Assembly (NCBI GenBank): GCA_947494095.1
Contig: CANLTI010000003.1
Location: 60,854 to 124,853 of the forward strand
DNA: 64,000 nucleotides
DNA from: an uncultured Pseudomonadales bacterium
GTDB taxonomy: Bacteria; Pseudomonadota; Gammaproteobacteria; Pseudomonadales; Cellvibrionaceae
Reading direction: 5' to 3'
Below, piece by piece: positions 45,644 to 56,590 of the stretch. Made by a program: the position numbers and the translations under genes. Under the pieces are notes generated by a model. It saw only the letters and a list, made by a program, of their open reading frames with translations. It ran no database searches and was not told where the DNA came from. How positions within the stretch are numbered: the stretch's first letter is position 1; each line of letters opens with the position of its first letter.

Positions 45644-46129
45644 CTAGTGATTATGCCCACCCAAACCATGTGCATGGCCATGAGCAATTTCATCAGGCGT
45701 TGCCTCACGAATATCGCGAATAACAACATCAAATACTAAAGTTTTACCCGCAAACGGGTGATTAGTATCGAGCGTCACCATAAACTTGCCCGCCTTAACA
45801 ACGCGCGCATCACGCGTGCCATTATCGGTATTGACCTTAACAAACATGCCGGGTAATAGGCGTTTGTATTTACCCACCAAATGTTTAACCGGAACTTTTT
45901 GCTCGGCATTGGCGTGCACCGGGCCGTAAGCGTGCTCAGGTGCGAGTGTCACACTCTTTTCATTACCCACTTCAAGGCCTTCTAATGCCTCTTCTAAACC
46001 GGCAAGAATATTACTATGGCCATGCAAATACGCCATAGGGATCGCATCATCGCTCGTTTCTAATACCGGGCCATCAGCTTCACTGAGCTTGTAGGTTATT
46101 GTCGCTACTGTATCTTTTTGAATTTTCAT
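45644..46129 (-). CDS. slyD: FKBP-type peptidyl-prolyl isomerase SlyD-like
   Basis: A 161-residue cytoplasmic prolyl isomerase/chaperone. The FKBP part has VATITYKLSEADGPVLETS and the IF (insert-in-flap) domain (EHAYGPVHANAEQKVPVKHL to about residue 125), then NHPFAGKTLVFDVVIRDIREAT. The tail HGHAHGLGGHNH is His-rich and expected to bind Ni or Zn. A GTG at 46132 precedes, but GAAGG suits the ATG at 46129. The diguanylate cyclase gene follows closely on the same strand. Confidence 0.9.
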   Translation of the reverse strand: MKIQKDTVATITYKLSEADGPVLETSDDAIPMAYLHGHSNILAGLEEALEGLEVGNEKSVTLAPEHAYGPVHANAEQKVPVKHLVGKYKRLLPGMFVKVNTDNGTRDARVVKAGKFMVTLDTNHPFAGKTLVFDVVIRDIREATPDEIAHGHAHGLGGHNH

Positions 46130-46620
46130 CACAAACCTTCGGGCAACCCCCGTAAAAAAAGTGCGGAGTATAACGATTGTTTGAATGCGCGGCTAATGGA
46201 ATACTGTATAAGCCCAAGGATATAGCGTAAAAAAACTGGGCCCGATGCAACTTGTCACAGTCACAGTGATTGACGCAGGCCACGCAGGTATATTATCTAG
46301 ACGGTTAAACCTAAGCCTGTAAACCTAAGCCTGTAAACCTAGCTTTAAGCCAAACCTTAAAGCTAAGCCCTTCAGATCACTCCAGTAAAGTGCTGGCACA
46401 ACGCACTTATTCGGTGCAATTTATCTATGGCTGTCAATACAGGTTTTTTACGAGGCCCGCGAGGTAGCGCGTACATCTGTAGCGGTCAAAAAAGAGCGCG
46501 ATGGACAGCCGCGGGCCAGTAATGTTCCGCAAAGTACAAAACTTGCGATGCAATGGCGCAAAGAGATACTATACAAATCCATGAGAAAATTTACTCTTAC
46601 TTTATCATAAGGTCAGCACT
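46130..46620. other. Gene-free stretch
   Basis: It contains a short tandem repeat AAACCTAAGCCTGT (two full copies plus a partial, 46306-46340) and a short hairpin-prone GC-rich segment near 46455-46530. No convincing gene or RNA was seen; it should contain the divergent promoters of slyD and the DUF885 gene. Confidence 0.6.
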
Positions 46621-48504
46621 ATGCATCGCCTCCCTCTTTCCTTGTTTATTGCTTTAGCATTGCCTGCATGCAGTACTCAAGAATCAAGCAAACTTAACTC
46701 GCTTGCCTCTGAAGCCGCTAAGCCCGCAGCAACAGCGGCTGTTGCCGCCATGAATACTGAAACACAAAAAATGAATGCGTGGTTCGAAGCTCAATACGAA
46801 ACCGAACTATTGCAAAGCCCTATTGCTCTCACCTTTCAAGGCCGTAAAGAGCGCTATGGTGAAATCGATGACATGAGCGAGGCCGCACACAAACAACGCC
46901 TTGAATGGAAGCGTAAATCGGTTGAAGAAATGCGCCGTACATTTGATCGCGAAAAATTAACCAGCGACGGTAAATTATCGTATGACTTGTGGGCGCTGCA
47001 ATACGAAGATGACGCAGCAGGTGAAAAATTCATCCGCAATCATTACATCTTTGAGCAAATGCAAGGTGTCCACTCTTTTTTACCTACCTTATTAATGAGC
47101 TTTCACAACGTTGAAACCGCCAGCGATATGGACGCTTACGTGTCACGCTTATCGCAAAGTGGTCGTGCGATGGATCAGCTGATAGAACAAGCTCAACGCA
47201 ATGCAAAAGCTGGCGTACGCCCACCGCGTTTTGCTTTTGAAATTGTCACCAAAGAAGCCAAAGATATTATCTCGGGCCAACCCTTTGACAATAGCGATAA
47301 AGATTCTTCACTCTGGGCTAACGCAAAAGAGAAGGTCGCTGCATTAGTCGAGGCTAAAACCATTAGCCAAGCACAATCAAAAACCTATCTAGCGTCAGCG
47401 AAAGCCGCTCTAGTCAAAGATTTTCAGCCTGCGTACCAGCGTTTAATCGCGCATTTAGAAGCCGACATTAAAAATACACCCGTCAATGCCGTGGGTGTCT
47501 CAGCATTGCCTAATGGCGAGGCTTATTATGCGTATTTATTAAAATCGAAAACCACCACCGATATGACGGCCGATGAAATCCATGAACTTGGCTTAAGTGA
47601 AGTCAAGCGCTTGCGCGGCGAAATGGAAAAGCTAAAAAGTAAATCGGGTTTTAAAGGTACCCTACAAGAGTTCTTTGCTTACATTCGTGACAGTCGCGAT
47701 GATGAGCGCTTTTACTTCACCAATGATGATGCTGGCCGTCAAGGATATATCGACGAGGCAACCGCTGCCATTGAGAACATTAAAAAAGAGCTCCCTAACT
47801 ACTTTGGCATTTTGCCAAAAGCCGATTTAGAAGTCAGGCGTGTAGAATCATTCCGTGAGCAAGATGGTGCGCCGCAACATTACTACTCGGGCACGCCAGA
47901 TGGCTCACGCCCTGGCATTTATTATGCGCATTTATCTGATATGAAAGCCATGCCAAAAAATGAGCTAGAAGTGATTGCATACCATGAAGGCTTACCGGGT
48001 CATCACATGCAAATCTCGATTGCACAAGAGCTCACCGGCATTCCAACCTTCCGTACGCAAGCAGGCTTTACCGCCTATGCCGAAGGCTGGGCTTTATATT
48101 CAGAGGCCCTTGCACGTGAAATGCCTGGCACGTTTGAAAACGTCTATTCCGATTTTGGCCGTTTAGGCAGCGAAATTTGGCGCGCCATCCGCTTAGTTGT
48201 CGATACGGGTATGCACCATAAAGGCTGGAGCCAACAGCAAGCGGTTGATTATTTTTCATCTAACTCGCCCGCTCCTCTTGCAGCTATCGAAGCAGAAATC
48301 CGCCGTTATTTGGTGATTCCTGGCCAAGCAACGACTTACAAAATTGGTATGATTCGCATTCAACAATTGCGTCAGTTGTCTGAAAAAGAATTAGGCGATA
48401 AGTTTGATATTAAAGCGTTCCATGACACCGTATTAGACGGCGGCGCTTTACCGATGAGTATGCTAGAGCGTAAAGTTAAAACCTGGATTGCTTCACAGAA
48501 GTAA
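46621..48504 (+). CDS. DUF885 family lipoprotein, putative metallopeptidase
   Basis: A 627-residue exported lipoprotein: signal MHRLPLSLFIALALPAC with lipidated Cys17, then an Ala/Ser-rich linker to about residue 45 and a long helical DUF885 domain. A zinc-type motif HEGLPGHH lies near residue 457 (IAYHEGLPGHHMQI), followed by AYAEGWALYSEALAREM near residue 485, which supplies the third Glu ligand of the gluzincin-like arrangement. This suggests a peptidase; the substrate is unknown. AAGG eight bases upstream supports the start, and a strong terminator follows. Confidence 0.88.
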   Translation: MHRLPLSLFIALALPACSTQESSKLNSLASEAAKPAATAAVAAMNTETQKMNAWFEAQYETELLQSPIALTFQGRKERYGEIDDMSEAAHKQRLEWKRKSVEEMRRTFDREKLTSDGKLSYDLWALQYEDDAAGEKFIRNHYIFEQMQGVHSFLPTLLMSFHNVETASDMDAYVSRLSQSGRAMDQLIEQAQRNAKAGVRPPRFAFEIVTKEAKDIISGQPFDNSDKDSSLWANAKEKVAALVEAKTISQAQSKTYLASAKAALVKDFQPAYQRLIAHLEADIKNTPVNAVGVSALPNGEAYYAYLLKSKTTTDMTADEIHELGLSEVKRLRGEMEKLKSKSGFKGTLQEFFAYIRDSRDDERFYFTNDDAGRQGYIDEATAAIENIKKELPNYFGILPKADLEVRRVESFREQDGAPQHYYSGTPDGSRPGIYYAHLSDMKAMPKNELEVIAYHEGLPGHHMQISIAQELTGIPTFRTQAGFTAYAEGWALYSEALAREMPGTFENVYSDFGRLGSEIWRAIRLVVDTGMHHKGWSQQQAVDYFSSNSPAPLAAIEAEIRRYLVIPGQATTYKIGMIRIQQLRQLSEKELGDKFDIKAFHDTVLDGGALPMSMLERKVKTWIASQK

Positions 48505-48524
48505 TTAATACAGGCATAACGTCT

Positions 48525-48559
48525 AAAAAAAGCCCTTACGCTTAACGTAAGGGCTTTTG
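48525..48559 (+). terminator. Intrinsic terminator after DUF885 gene
   Basis: A perfect 11-bp stem AAGCCCTTACG/CGTAAGGGCTT with loop CTTAA, preceded by A-run and followed by TTTTG. It starts about 20 bases past the stop codon. Confidence 0.88.
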
Positions 48560-48576
48560 TAGCTATCCAAGTTTTT

Positions 48577-48857
48577 TAACTATCCAGAGATACCGAAATT
48601 GGGCGCTAAGAATCATTGACTGGGCCGCTCAAGCCGTTTGCGACAGTGTGCTCCTCGACTTTATGCTTCTCGACTTTGTGCTCCTGCAAAGTCTAATCTC
48701 GCATATCCCTATGCAGGTGCAAAGTCTCATCTTACATATCCTTATGCAGGTGCACGGTCTAACCCTTGCTTTCCCTGCAAGGCCCGGCGCTTGAATGCCC
48801 AAAAAACAATCCGTCAGCACCCTATGAAGTGAGGTTTATCAGCTGGGCAATAGTTAC
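48577..48857. repeat. Family A intergenic element, copy 5 (long, inverted orientation)
   Basis: Left TAACTATCCAGAGATACCG and right CAATAGTTAC ends, with interior ATTGGGCGCTAAGAATCATT, CTGGGCCGCTCAAGCC and GAATGCCCAAAAAACAATCC in reverse orientation to copies 1-4. The middle carries repeated short blocks (GTGCTCCTCGACTTTATGC, CATATCCCTATGCAGGTGC) shared with family B copy 2 near 57.35 kb. It fills most of 48505-48894. Confidence 0.7.
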
Positions 48858-48894
48858 GAGCTTTAAATTGATCGCTTAGACACTCAACTAAGCA

Positions 48895-49191
48895 CTAGCG
48901 CTGGTAGGCGTCTATTCTATCGCGCAGCTTGCGCCCCGCTTTAAACGTCACTACGCGGCGCGCCTCTATATCAAACTCTTCACCCGTTTTAGGGTTGCGC
49001 CCTGGGCGCGAGCTTTTATCGCGTAGTTCAAAATTGCCAAAACCCGAAATTTTCACAGGCTCGCCATCTTCTAGTGCGGCAATAATTTCTTCAAAAAAAC
49101 AATCGACAAGATCTTTTGATTCTTTGCGACTAAAGCCCAAGTCTTGTTGAAGTTTTTCAGCCATTTCAAGTTTAGTTAAAGAGTGTCCCAT
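48895..49191 (-). CDS. ihfA: Integration host factor subunit alpha
   Basis: A 98-residue DNA-bending subunit that pairs with IhfB. Seen: [47 protein letters not shown] split across helix and strand, the arm [20 protein letters not shown] with the intercalating Pro. TTG at 49209 opens the frame, but AGAGGG four bases ahead of ATG 49191 decides. It is the last gene of the thrS-pheT cluster, as in E. coli. Confidence 0.96.
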   Translation of the reverse strand: MGHSLTKLEMAEKLQQDLGFSRKESKDLVDCFFEEIIAALEDGEPVKISGFGNFELRDKSSRPGRNPKTGEEFDIEARRVVTFKAGRKLRDRIDAYQR

Positions 49192-49325
49192 TTTGCCCTC
49201 TTCTGCCAATAGGTTAATCCGCTAAAAGGTGTTTTTTACTTACTAACAACATTCGTTATCTCAGTGCACAACTTATAGAGGTTAACCCATTAACAATCTT
49301 AGGCTTAAACACCTACGGCTAACCT

Positions 49326-51722
49326 TTAACGCAAGTTAGCACCATAACCTTCGGCCAAGGTTTTTACAACATTATCAACAGCTTGCTGAATTTCGTCGTC
49401 TTTTAGGGTGCGCTCAGCATGCTGAAAGGTCAGGTTATACGCCAAGCTTTTATGCCCCTCAGGTACGCCCTGCCCAACATAGACATCAAATAAAGACACC
49501 GCTTTTAAGTGCTCGCCAGCAGCCTGACTAATAGCCGTTTCGAGCACTGTGGCATTCACGCTTTGCTCAACCACTAAGGCCAAATCGCGGCTCACCGCAG
49601 GGAAGCGCGATAAAGGATTAAACGCTGGTACAGCGCCTTCCAGTAGTGCCTCAAGCGCCAACTCAAAAACAAAGGTATTTTTACCACAATCCAGTGCTTT
49701 AGCTGTTGAGGGATGCAGCGCACCCACAAACCCGACACATTGGCCACCGAGCATCACATCGGCACACTGACCAGGATGCATATAGCTCGCAGGTTGTGCT
49801 GAAGGCACAAAGCTAAAGGCCTCGCTATTGCGTGTTACTGCAAGCAGCGCTTCAACATCACCTTTGGCATCAAAGAAATCAATCGCTTCTTTTGCGTGGC
49901 ACCATGCAGTGGCTTGGCGATTACCGTAGAGCAAACCGGCAATACGGCGGCTTTGCGGGTAAATGTCGGCGCTATCGGCATCACCGCACTCAAACACTAA
50001 ACCACTTTCAAATAAGCTCGCACGCGTTTGTTGGCGGTTAAGATTATATTTAAGCGCCTGCACTAACCCAGGCAGCAAGCTGGTGCGCATTTCGGCCATA
50101 TCAGCACTGATGGGGTTTTTAAGTGTGACCACTTTTTTGCCTTCCGTAAAATGCGCATGCACCTTAGGATCTACAAAACTGTAAGTAATTGCTTCGCGAT
50201 AACCACGAGCCACAAGTGCTGCACTTAAACCCCTTAGCGATACGGCGTTTTCGGGGGTTGAAGGCAATTCGTTCGCAAACACAGGCGTACGTGTTGGCAG
50301 CTTATCGTAACCATAAAGACGCGCGAGCTCTTCGACTAAATCGGCATCGATCGCAATATCAAAACGATAACTAGGGCCTACAAACTGCCACGCGTCATCG
50401 CTTTGCTCAACAAGCTCTAAGCCTAAACCCGTTAATAAACGCTCAACATCAGCGTCTTCTAAGCGCAAGCCTAACGTTTTCGCTAAGCGATTTTTATTGA
50501 GCGTAATAACAGCAGGCTTAGGTAAGTCGGCTTCGTTAACAGCGCTAAACACCTCGCCTACTTGGCCGCCACAAATGTCTTTAATTAAACCCGTTGCGCG
50601 CTCGAGGGCTTGGTTTTGCAATTGATGATCGACGCCACGCTCATAGCGATGCGATGAGTCGGTGTGCAAACCAAAATCACGCGCTCGACCAGCAATCGCA
50701 ATCGGCGCAAAAAACGCAGACTCTAATAAAATATCGGTTGTATCATCACTAACCGCAGAAGCTTTACCGCCCATAACACCGGCAAAGGCTAAGGCTTTTT
50801 GCTCATCGGCTATCACTAACACATTAGGCTTTAATGTAACGGTTTGATCATTGAGTAATTCAAGTTTCTCGCCAGCTTGCGCTAAGCGCACAGTTATATT
50901 GCCTTGCACTTTTGCCGCGTCAAACGCATGCATTGGCTGGCCCAGCTCTAACAGTACATAGTTAGTCACATCAACAACCGCGCCAAGGCTAGCGACACCT
51001 GAACGGCGTAGCTTTTCAACTAGCCAGCTAGGGCTAGGCGCTTTATTGTTGATACCTTTAATTAAACGCCCAACATAGCGTGGGCAAGCGTCGCCAGCAT
51101 CAAGGCTTACCTGGCGGACTTCATTATGCTCAGGTGCCACCGTATCAATAACGACAGGGTTGTACGCACAGTGATTAAGCACAGACACTTCACGTGCAAT
51201 ACCGCGAACACTGAGGCAATCGCTGCGATTAGGCGTTAGGTCGAGCTCGAGTACTTTATCGTTAAGATCAAGATACTCACGCAAATCGGTACCTACTGGC
51301 GCATCCGCGGGTAGCTCCCACAAACCGCTATCGTCATCGCCACACTCGAGTTCAGTTTGGCCGCACAGCATGCCAAATGACTCAACGCCTCGCAATTTAG
51401 CTTTTTTGATTTTAAAGTCGCCTGGCAACTTGGCACCAATGGTAGCAAAAGGCGCAATTAAACCTTCACGCGCATTAGGCGCGCCGCATACTACTTGCTG
51501 CATGCCTTCGGCATGACCTTCTACTTGACAAATACGGAGCTTATCGGCGTCTGGGTGCTGCTCTACAGCAATAATTTTACCCACAACCACACCACTAAAC
51601 TCACCCGCTACAGGCTCTACAGCATCAACCTCTAGGCCAGCCATAGTTACCTGTGCCACCAAATCGTTTGTTCCAATGCTGGGGTTGGCCCACTCTCGCA
51701 ACCAAGATTCACTAATTTTCAT
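49326..51722 (-). CDS. pheT: Phenylalanyl-tRNA synthetase beta subunit
   Basis: The 798-residue beta chain of the cytoplasmic alpha2-beta2 enzyme charging tRNA-Phe. The N-terminal tRNA-binding EMAP-like domain (about 40-150: DADKLRICQVEG, VVCGAPNAREG), B3/B4 editing domain (about 215-375), B5 (about 400-475), and C-terminal anticodon-binding FDX-ACB (about 705-798: FPAVSRDLALVVEQ, LFDVYVGQGVPEG). The length is standard. It lies 80 bp after pheS and is followed by ihfA. Confidence 0.97.
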   Translation of the reverse strand: MKISESWLREWANPSIGTNDLVAQVTMAGLEVDAVEPVAGEFSGVVVGKIIAVEQHPDADKLRICQVEGHAEGMQQVVCGAPNAREGLIAPFATIGAKLPGDFKIKKAKLRGVESFGMLCGQTELECGDDDSGLWELPADAPVGTDLREYLDLNDKVLELDLTPNRSDCLSVRGIAREVSVLNHCAYNPVVIDTVAPEHNEVRQVSLDAGDACPRYVGRLIKGINNKAPSPSWLVEKLRRSGVASLGAVVDVTNYVLLELGQPMHAFDAAKVQGNITVRLAQAGEKLELLNDQTVTLKPNVLVIADEQKALAFAGVMGGKASAVSDDTTDILLESAFFAPIAIAGRARDFGLHTDSSHRYERGVDHQLQNQALERATGLIKDICGGQVGEVFSAVNEADLPKPAVITLNKNRLAKTLGLRLEDADVERLLTGLGLELVEQSDDAWQFVGPSYRFDIAIDADLVEELARLYGYDKLPTRTPVFANELPSTPENAVSLRGLSAALVARGYREAITYSFVDPKVHAHFTEGKKVVTLKNPISADMAEMRTSLLPGLVQALKYNLNRQQTRASLFESGLVFECGDADSADIYPQSRRIAGLLYGNRQATAWCHAKEAIDFFDAKGDVEALLAVTRNSEAFSFVPSAQPASYMHPGQCADVMLGGQCVGFVGALHPSTAKALDCGKNTFVFELALEALLEGAVPAFNPLSRFPAVSRDLALVVEQSVNATVLETAISQAAGEHLKAVSLFDVYVGQGVPEGHKSLAYNLTFQHAERTLKDDEIQQAVDNVVKTLAEGYGANLR

Positions 51723-51802
51723 ATCATGTATTCCACATTACTGTTCTTTAATTTGACGGATTGGTTTATTTTTACTCGTTAAAACACACGCTAAAACGCG
51801 GG

Positions 51803-52834
<1,032 letters not shown>

Positions 52835-52852
52835 TTAGGAGGTAAATAAATG

Positions 52853-53013
52853 GTAACTATTCAGAGGGTCGGAAATCGGGCGCTAATAAATCATTTGCTG
52901 AGCCGCTCAAGCCATCCATGGTCGCTATATAAGCGCTCCCGGTGCTTAAATGCCCAGAAAATAACCCATCAGCACCCTGTTAAGAGGGTTTTTTGGTTCG
53001 GCTGAATAGTTAC
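52853..53013. mobile_element. Family A element, copy 6 (intact MITE with target duplication)
   Basis: 161 bp bounded by perfect 12-bp inverted ends GTAACTATTCAG (52853-52864) and CTGAATAGTTAC (53002-53013). The immediate flanks are the direct repeat AATAAATG (52845-52852 and 53014-53021), an 8-bp target duplication. The interior has the family landmarks in the copy 5 orientation and no ORF. It is the best-preserved copy and defines the element's borders. It is inserted between rplT and pheS. Confidence 0.9.
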
Positions 53014-53080
53014 AATAAATGAAGACGGGATTTTAACCGCAAAACACCTGCGTGCGATACCCGCACATAAATTCAGGCAT

Positions 53081-53116
53081 AAAAAAAGGGGAAAGACCTA
53101 AGTCTTTCCCCTTTTT
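53081..53116 (-). terminator. Intrinsic terminator after rplT
   Basis: A perfect 15-bp stem AAAAAGGGGAAAGAC/GTCTTTCCCCTTTTT with loop CTAA; on the minus strand it ends in seven T. It lies about 50 bases past the rplT stop codon and ends the infC-rpmI-rplT transcript before pheS. Confidence 0.9.
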
Positions 53117-53168
53117 AAACAGTAAAATTAAGTGATTGTCTCGTTAAAAACGAAACAACAACTGTAAT

Positions 53169-53528
53169 TTAAGCTGCTAAAGCTTCTTTTGCTTTGGTCA
53201 CGATAACAGCAAATGCTGGTTTATCATGAACAGCAAGATCAGCCAAAACACGACGATCTAATGTGATGGCTGCTTTTTTCAAGCCAGCAATTAAACGGCT
53301 GTAGCTTAGGCCTTCAGCACGAGACTGAGCATTAATACGTGTGATCCAAAGTGCGCGGAATACACGTTTTTTAACACGACGGTCACGGTATGCATATTGA
53401 CCGGCTTTAATAACAGCTTGCTTCGCTACGCGGAATACACGTGAACGTGCACCGTAATAACCTTTAGCTAACTTTAATACTTTCTTGTGACGACGATTCG
53501 CCTGTACACCACGTTTTACACGCGCCAT
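53169..53528 (-). CDS. rplT: 50S ribosomal protein L20
   Basis: A 119-residue basic protein of the large subunit, early assembly factor binding 23S rRNA. Seen: [20 protein letters not shown] in the N-terminal extended arm, [17 protein letters not shown], and [20 protein letters not shown]. The length is standard. In E. coli L20 represses rpmI-rplT translation; that control is plausible here. It follows rpmI by 40 bp. Confidence 0.98.
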   Translation of the reverse strand: MARVKRGVQANRRHKKVLKLAKGYYGARSRVFRVAKQAVIKAGQYAYRDRRVKKRVFRALWITRINAQSRAEGLSYSRLIAGLKKAAITLDRRVLADLAVHDKPAFAVIVTKAKEALAA

Positions 53529-53568
53529 AGTAAATTCCTCTAAAAATGATTATGAAAAAACGTAAAAC

Positions 53569-53763
53569 TTAGCAAGACCTAAACATACGATCTACTAATG
53601 GAGAATCAGATGCATTAAGTACACTTGTACCACGCAACTGACGCTTACGCTTAGTCGTCATTTTGGTAAGGATATGGCTTTTGTTAGCGTGCTTGTGTTT
53701 GTAACCAGCAGCCGTTTTTTTGAAGCGCTTTGCAGCACCACTATGTACTTTAGCTTTTGACAT
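53569..53763 (-). CDS. rpmI: 50S ribosomal protein L35
   Basis: A 64-residue basic ribosomal protein: [43 protein letters not shown] split over two blocks, and the terminal LVDRMFRSC. The length is standard. It sits between infC and rplT as in nearly all gammaproteobacteria. Confidence 0.98.
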   Translation of the reverse strand: MSKAKVHSGAAKRFKKTAAGYKHKHANKSHILTKMTTKRKRQLRGTSVLNASDSPLVDRMFRSC

Positions 53764-53838
53764 AATAAATCTCCGGTCGGCGTTTAAGCCATTTTTTACG
53801 GTCTTTTTTCAAGCAATAAGGCAGCTAAAAAGCCCTAG

Positions 53839-54384
53839 TTACTTATTTTTTTTGGGGGCAATAACCATAATCAACTGACGCCCTTCCATTTTGGCGTGCT
53901 GTTCTACGGTTCCAATTTCTTCCAAGTCTTTGGCGATGCGAAGCATCATTTCCATGCCAAGTTCTTGGTGGGCGAGCTCTCGGCCACGGTAACGTAAAGA
54001 TACCTTGGCTTTATCCCCCTGCTCTAAAAAGCGCGTGAGGTTACGCAATTTAACTTGGTAATCCCCATCTTCAGTTCCCGGACGGAACTTCATCTCTTTA
54101 ATTTGTTGCTGCTTTTGTTTTTTCTTGGCGGCAGCTTTTTGCTTTTTAATTTCGAAAAGGTGCTTACCATAATCCATAATCTTACAGACAACGGGCTCAG
54201 CATCAGGCGCAATGGCAACCAAATCTAGGGTTGCCGCACGCGCAGCTTCAAGTGCCTGCTCTAACGTTACAACGCCTACTTGTTCTCCGTCGGCGCCTAC
54301 TAATCGTACTTCTGATGCTTCAATTTGATCATTGATAGCCGCTTTTTTACTGCGGCCCTTTCCGTTGCTTGTGCGATTGTTAAT
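53839..54384 (-). CDS. infC: Translation initiation factor IF-3 (AUU start)
   Basis: A 181-residue factor that keeps 30S subunits free and checks start-codon pairing. Seen: [41 protein letters not shown] over two blocks, the Lys-rich linker ([14 protein letters not shown]), [23 protein letters not shown] in two blocks, and [13 protein letters not shown]. No ATG fits. A GGAG site lies nine bases ahead of ATT at 54384, the rare AUU start by which IF-3 controls its own translation in E. coli. The TTG at 54399 sits inside the ribosome site and is not used. Confidence 0.95.
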   Translation of the reverse strand: MNNRTSNGKGRSKKAAINDQIEASEVRLVGADGEQVGVVTLEQALEAARAATLDLVAIAPDAEPVVCKIMDYGKHLFEIKKQKAAAKKKQKQQQIKEMKFRPGTEDGDYQVKLRNLTRFLEQGDKAKVSLRYRGRELAHQELGMEMMLRIAKDLEEIGTVEQHAKMEGRQLIMVIAPKKNK

Positions 54385-54467
54385 GGTGATTATCTCCAAA
54401 TTAATTAAAAAAGTAAGGCGTGCCTTTTTAGGCTAGTAAATCATACAAGCGTATCTGTTTACGCTTG

Positions 54468-56405
54468 TTATTCACTAGCAGCAGATTGTTCTAATCTGCC
54501 TCGTTTGGCCACAGCTTCGGCAAGTGTTTGTTCAAATGCCTCTAAAGTCAGTGTGCCAAGGTCATCACCTTGCCATGAGCGCACCGCGACAGTGCCATTT
54601 GCCACCTCTTGATCACCTACAACCAAAAGATAAGGGATGCGCGCAATTGTGTGCTCGCGGATTTTAAAGCCGATCTTCTCATTTCTCAAGTCAGCAATCG
54701 CACGAAAGCCTTTATTTTGCAACGTTTTTTCAATTTTTGTCGCATATTCGGCTTGGCGGTCCGTAATATTCATGATGACGGCCTGTTCAGGCGCCAACCA
54801 TGTTGGAAATGCACCTTCGTAGTTTTCGATCAGAATACCGATAAAACGCTCGAACGAACCAAGAATAGCACGGTGTAACATTACCGGTACTTGACGAGAA
54901 CCATCTTCGGCGACATATTGCGCATTCAAACGGCCTGGCATTGAGAAGTCAACCTGAATAGTACCACATTGCCAAACGCGACCGATGCAATCTTTTAGCG
55001 AAAACTCAATTTTAGGGCCATAAAAGGCACCTTCGCCGGGCAAATACTCAAAATCTAAGCCTTTTGCCTCTAAAGCATCCGCTAAAGACTTCTCGGCTTT
55101 ATCCCAGACTTCGTCACTGCCTACGCGCTGCTCGGGGCGAGTTGACAGACGAATAATAACGTCCGTAAAGCCAAAGTCGGCATACACATTATAGAGCAAG
55201 TCAGTAAAAGTAGAGACTTCTTCTTGAATAGACTCTTCGGCACAAAAAATATGCGCGTCATCTTGCACAAAACCCCGTACCCGCATAATGCCCTGCAACG
55301 AGCCCGAAGCTTCATTGCGATGACAACAGCCAAATTCGGCTAAGCGTAAAGGCAAATCGCGGTAGCTCTTAAGGCCTTGGTTAAACACCTGCACATGGCA
55401 CGGACAGTTCATGGGCTTAACGGCTAAGTCGCGGCCTTCAGACTCCACCGTGAACATACCGTCGCGAAACTTATCCCAATGACCCGACTTCTCCCACAGC
55501 GAGCGATCAACAATTTGCGGGGTTTTGATTTCTTGATAACCGTTTAAGCGCTGCACTTCGCGCATGTACTTTTCAAGTTCGCTGTAAATGGTCCAGCCAC
55601 GCGGATGCCAAAAAACCATGCCGGGGGCTTCTTCTTGCAAATGGAATAAATCCATTTTTTTACCAATTTTACGGTGATCGCGCTTGGCCGCTTCTTCCAT
55701 TAATTTTAAATGTGCCTTAAGGCCTTTTTTGTCGCCAAAGGCGGTGCCATAAATGCGCTGCAACATTTTATTGTCAGAATCGCCCCGCCAATAAGCACCC
55801 GACACGCGCGTGAGCTTAAAGTGATGACAAAAGCCCATGTTCGGTACATGTGGGCCGCGACACATATCCACGTACTCTTCATGATGATATAGACCGGGCG
55901 TGGCGTCTTTAGGCACATTTTGGTCAATAATTTCTAACTTATATGGCTCGTTACGGCCTTCAAAGGTATCGCGCGCCTCTTGCCAGCTAACGGTCTTTTT
56001 GACAACCGCATAATTAGTTTTCGCTAAAGCTAACATGTGCTTTTCTAACTTTTCGACATCTTCATCGGTCAGCATGTGTGCCATATCGATATCGTAGTAA
56101 AAGCCGTTTTCGATGGTGGGGCCAATAGCCATTTTGGCATCAGGCCACAACTGCTTAACCGCGTGGCCAATCAAATGCGCACAAGAATGGCGGATAATCT
56201 CTAAACCATCGGGATCGCGCGCGGTAAATAAGGTGAGCTCAGAGTCTTCAGTAATCACTTCGCAAGCATCAACGCGCTCGCCATTAACACGGCCAGCAAT
56301 GGTAGCCTTAGCCAAACCTGGGCCAATATCAGCCGCTACATCTAATACAGTAACGGGCTTGTCAAACTCACGCTTCGAGCCGTCGGGGAGTGTAATAATA
56401 GGCAT
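54468..56405 (-). CDS. thrS: Threonyl-tRNA synthetase
   Basis: A 645-residue class II synthetase. TGS domain (1-62: [20 protein letters not shown]), editing domain (about 65-225) with [17 protein letters not shown] and a second HxxxC-type site, catalytic core (about 245-535) with motif 2 [20 protein letters not shown] in part, [10 protein letters not shown], motif 3 [19 protein letters not shown] in two blocks, and the C-terminal anticodon-binding domain. It is the first gene of the translation cluster; in E. coli it represses its own mRNA through a leader structure, which was not tested here. Confidence 0.97.
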   Translation of the reverse strand: MPIITLPDGSKREFDKPVTVLDVAADIGPGLAKATIAGRVNGERVDACEVITEDSELTLFTARDPDGLEIIRHSCAHLIGHAVKQLWPDAKMAIGPTIENGFYYDIDMAHMLTDEDVEKLEKHMLALAKTNYAVVKKTVSWQEARDTFEGRNEPYKLEIIDQNVPKDATPGLYHHEEYVDMCRGPHVPNMGFCHHFKLTRVSGAYWRGDSDNKMLQRIYGTAFGDKKGLKAHLKLMEEAAKRDHRKIGKKMDLFHLQEEAPGMVFWHPRGWTIYSELEKYMREVQRLNGYQEIKTPQIVDRSLWEKSGHWDKFRDGMFTVESEGRDLAVKPMNCPCHVQVFNQGLKSYRDLPLRLAEFGCCHRNEASGSLQGIMRVRGFVQDDAHIFCAEESIQEEVSTFTDLLYNVYADFGFTDVIIRLSTRPEQRVGSDEVWDKAEKSLADALEAKGLDFEYLPGEGAFYGPKIEFSLKDCIGRVWQCGTIQVDFSMPGRLNAQYVAEDGSRQVPVMLHRAILGSFERFIGILIENYEGAFPTWLAPEQAVIMNITDRQAEYATKIEKTLQNKGFRAIADLRNEKIGFKIREHTIARIPYLLVVGDQEVANGTVAVRSWQGDDLGTLTLEAFEQTLAEAVAKRGRLEQSAASE

Positions 56406-56590
56406 GGAATTTCCTCGTTGTCAGTGGTGGCCCTTACTAAAGGCCACATGAAAATGCGCGCCATCGCTGTGCTGCTTGCGGAGAATAGTCTATTCGCTAC
56501 CCACACAACGCTGCCATTGAACACAGTAGGCATAATAAATGAAAGGCGCGCAGTATACGCACAGTTAAAGCAGAGTTAAAGTACAGTGCT

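Noticed and set aside
46441..46540. Short ORF starting ATGGCTGTCAATACAGG
   Set aside because: About 31 codons, no ribosome site, arginine/glycine-rich, and no context supporting a gene.
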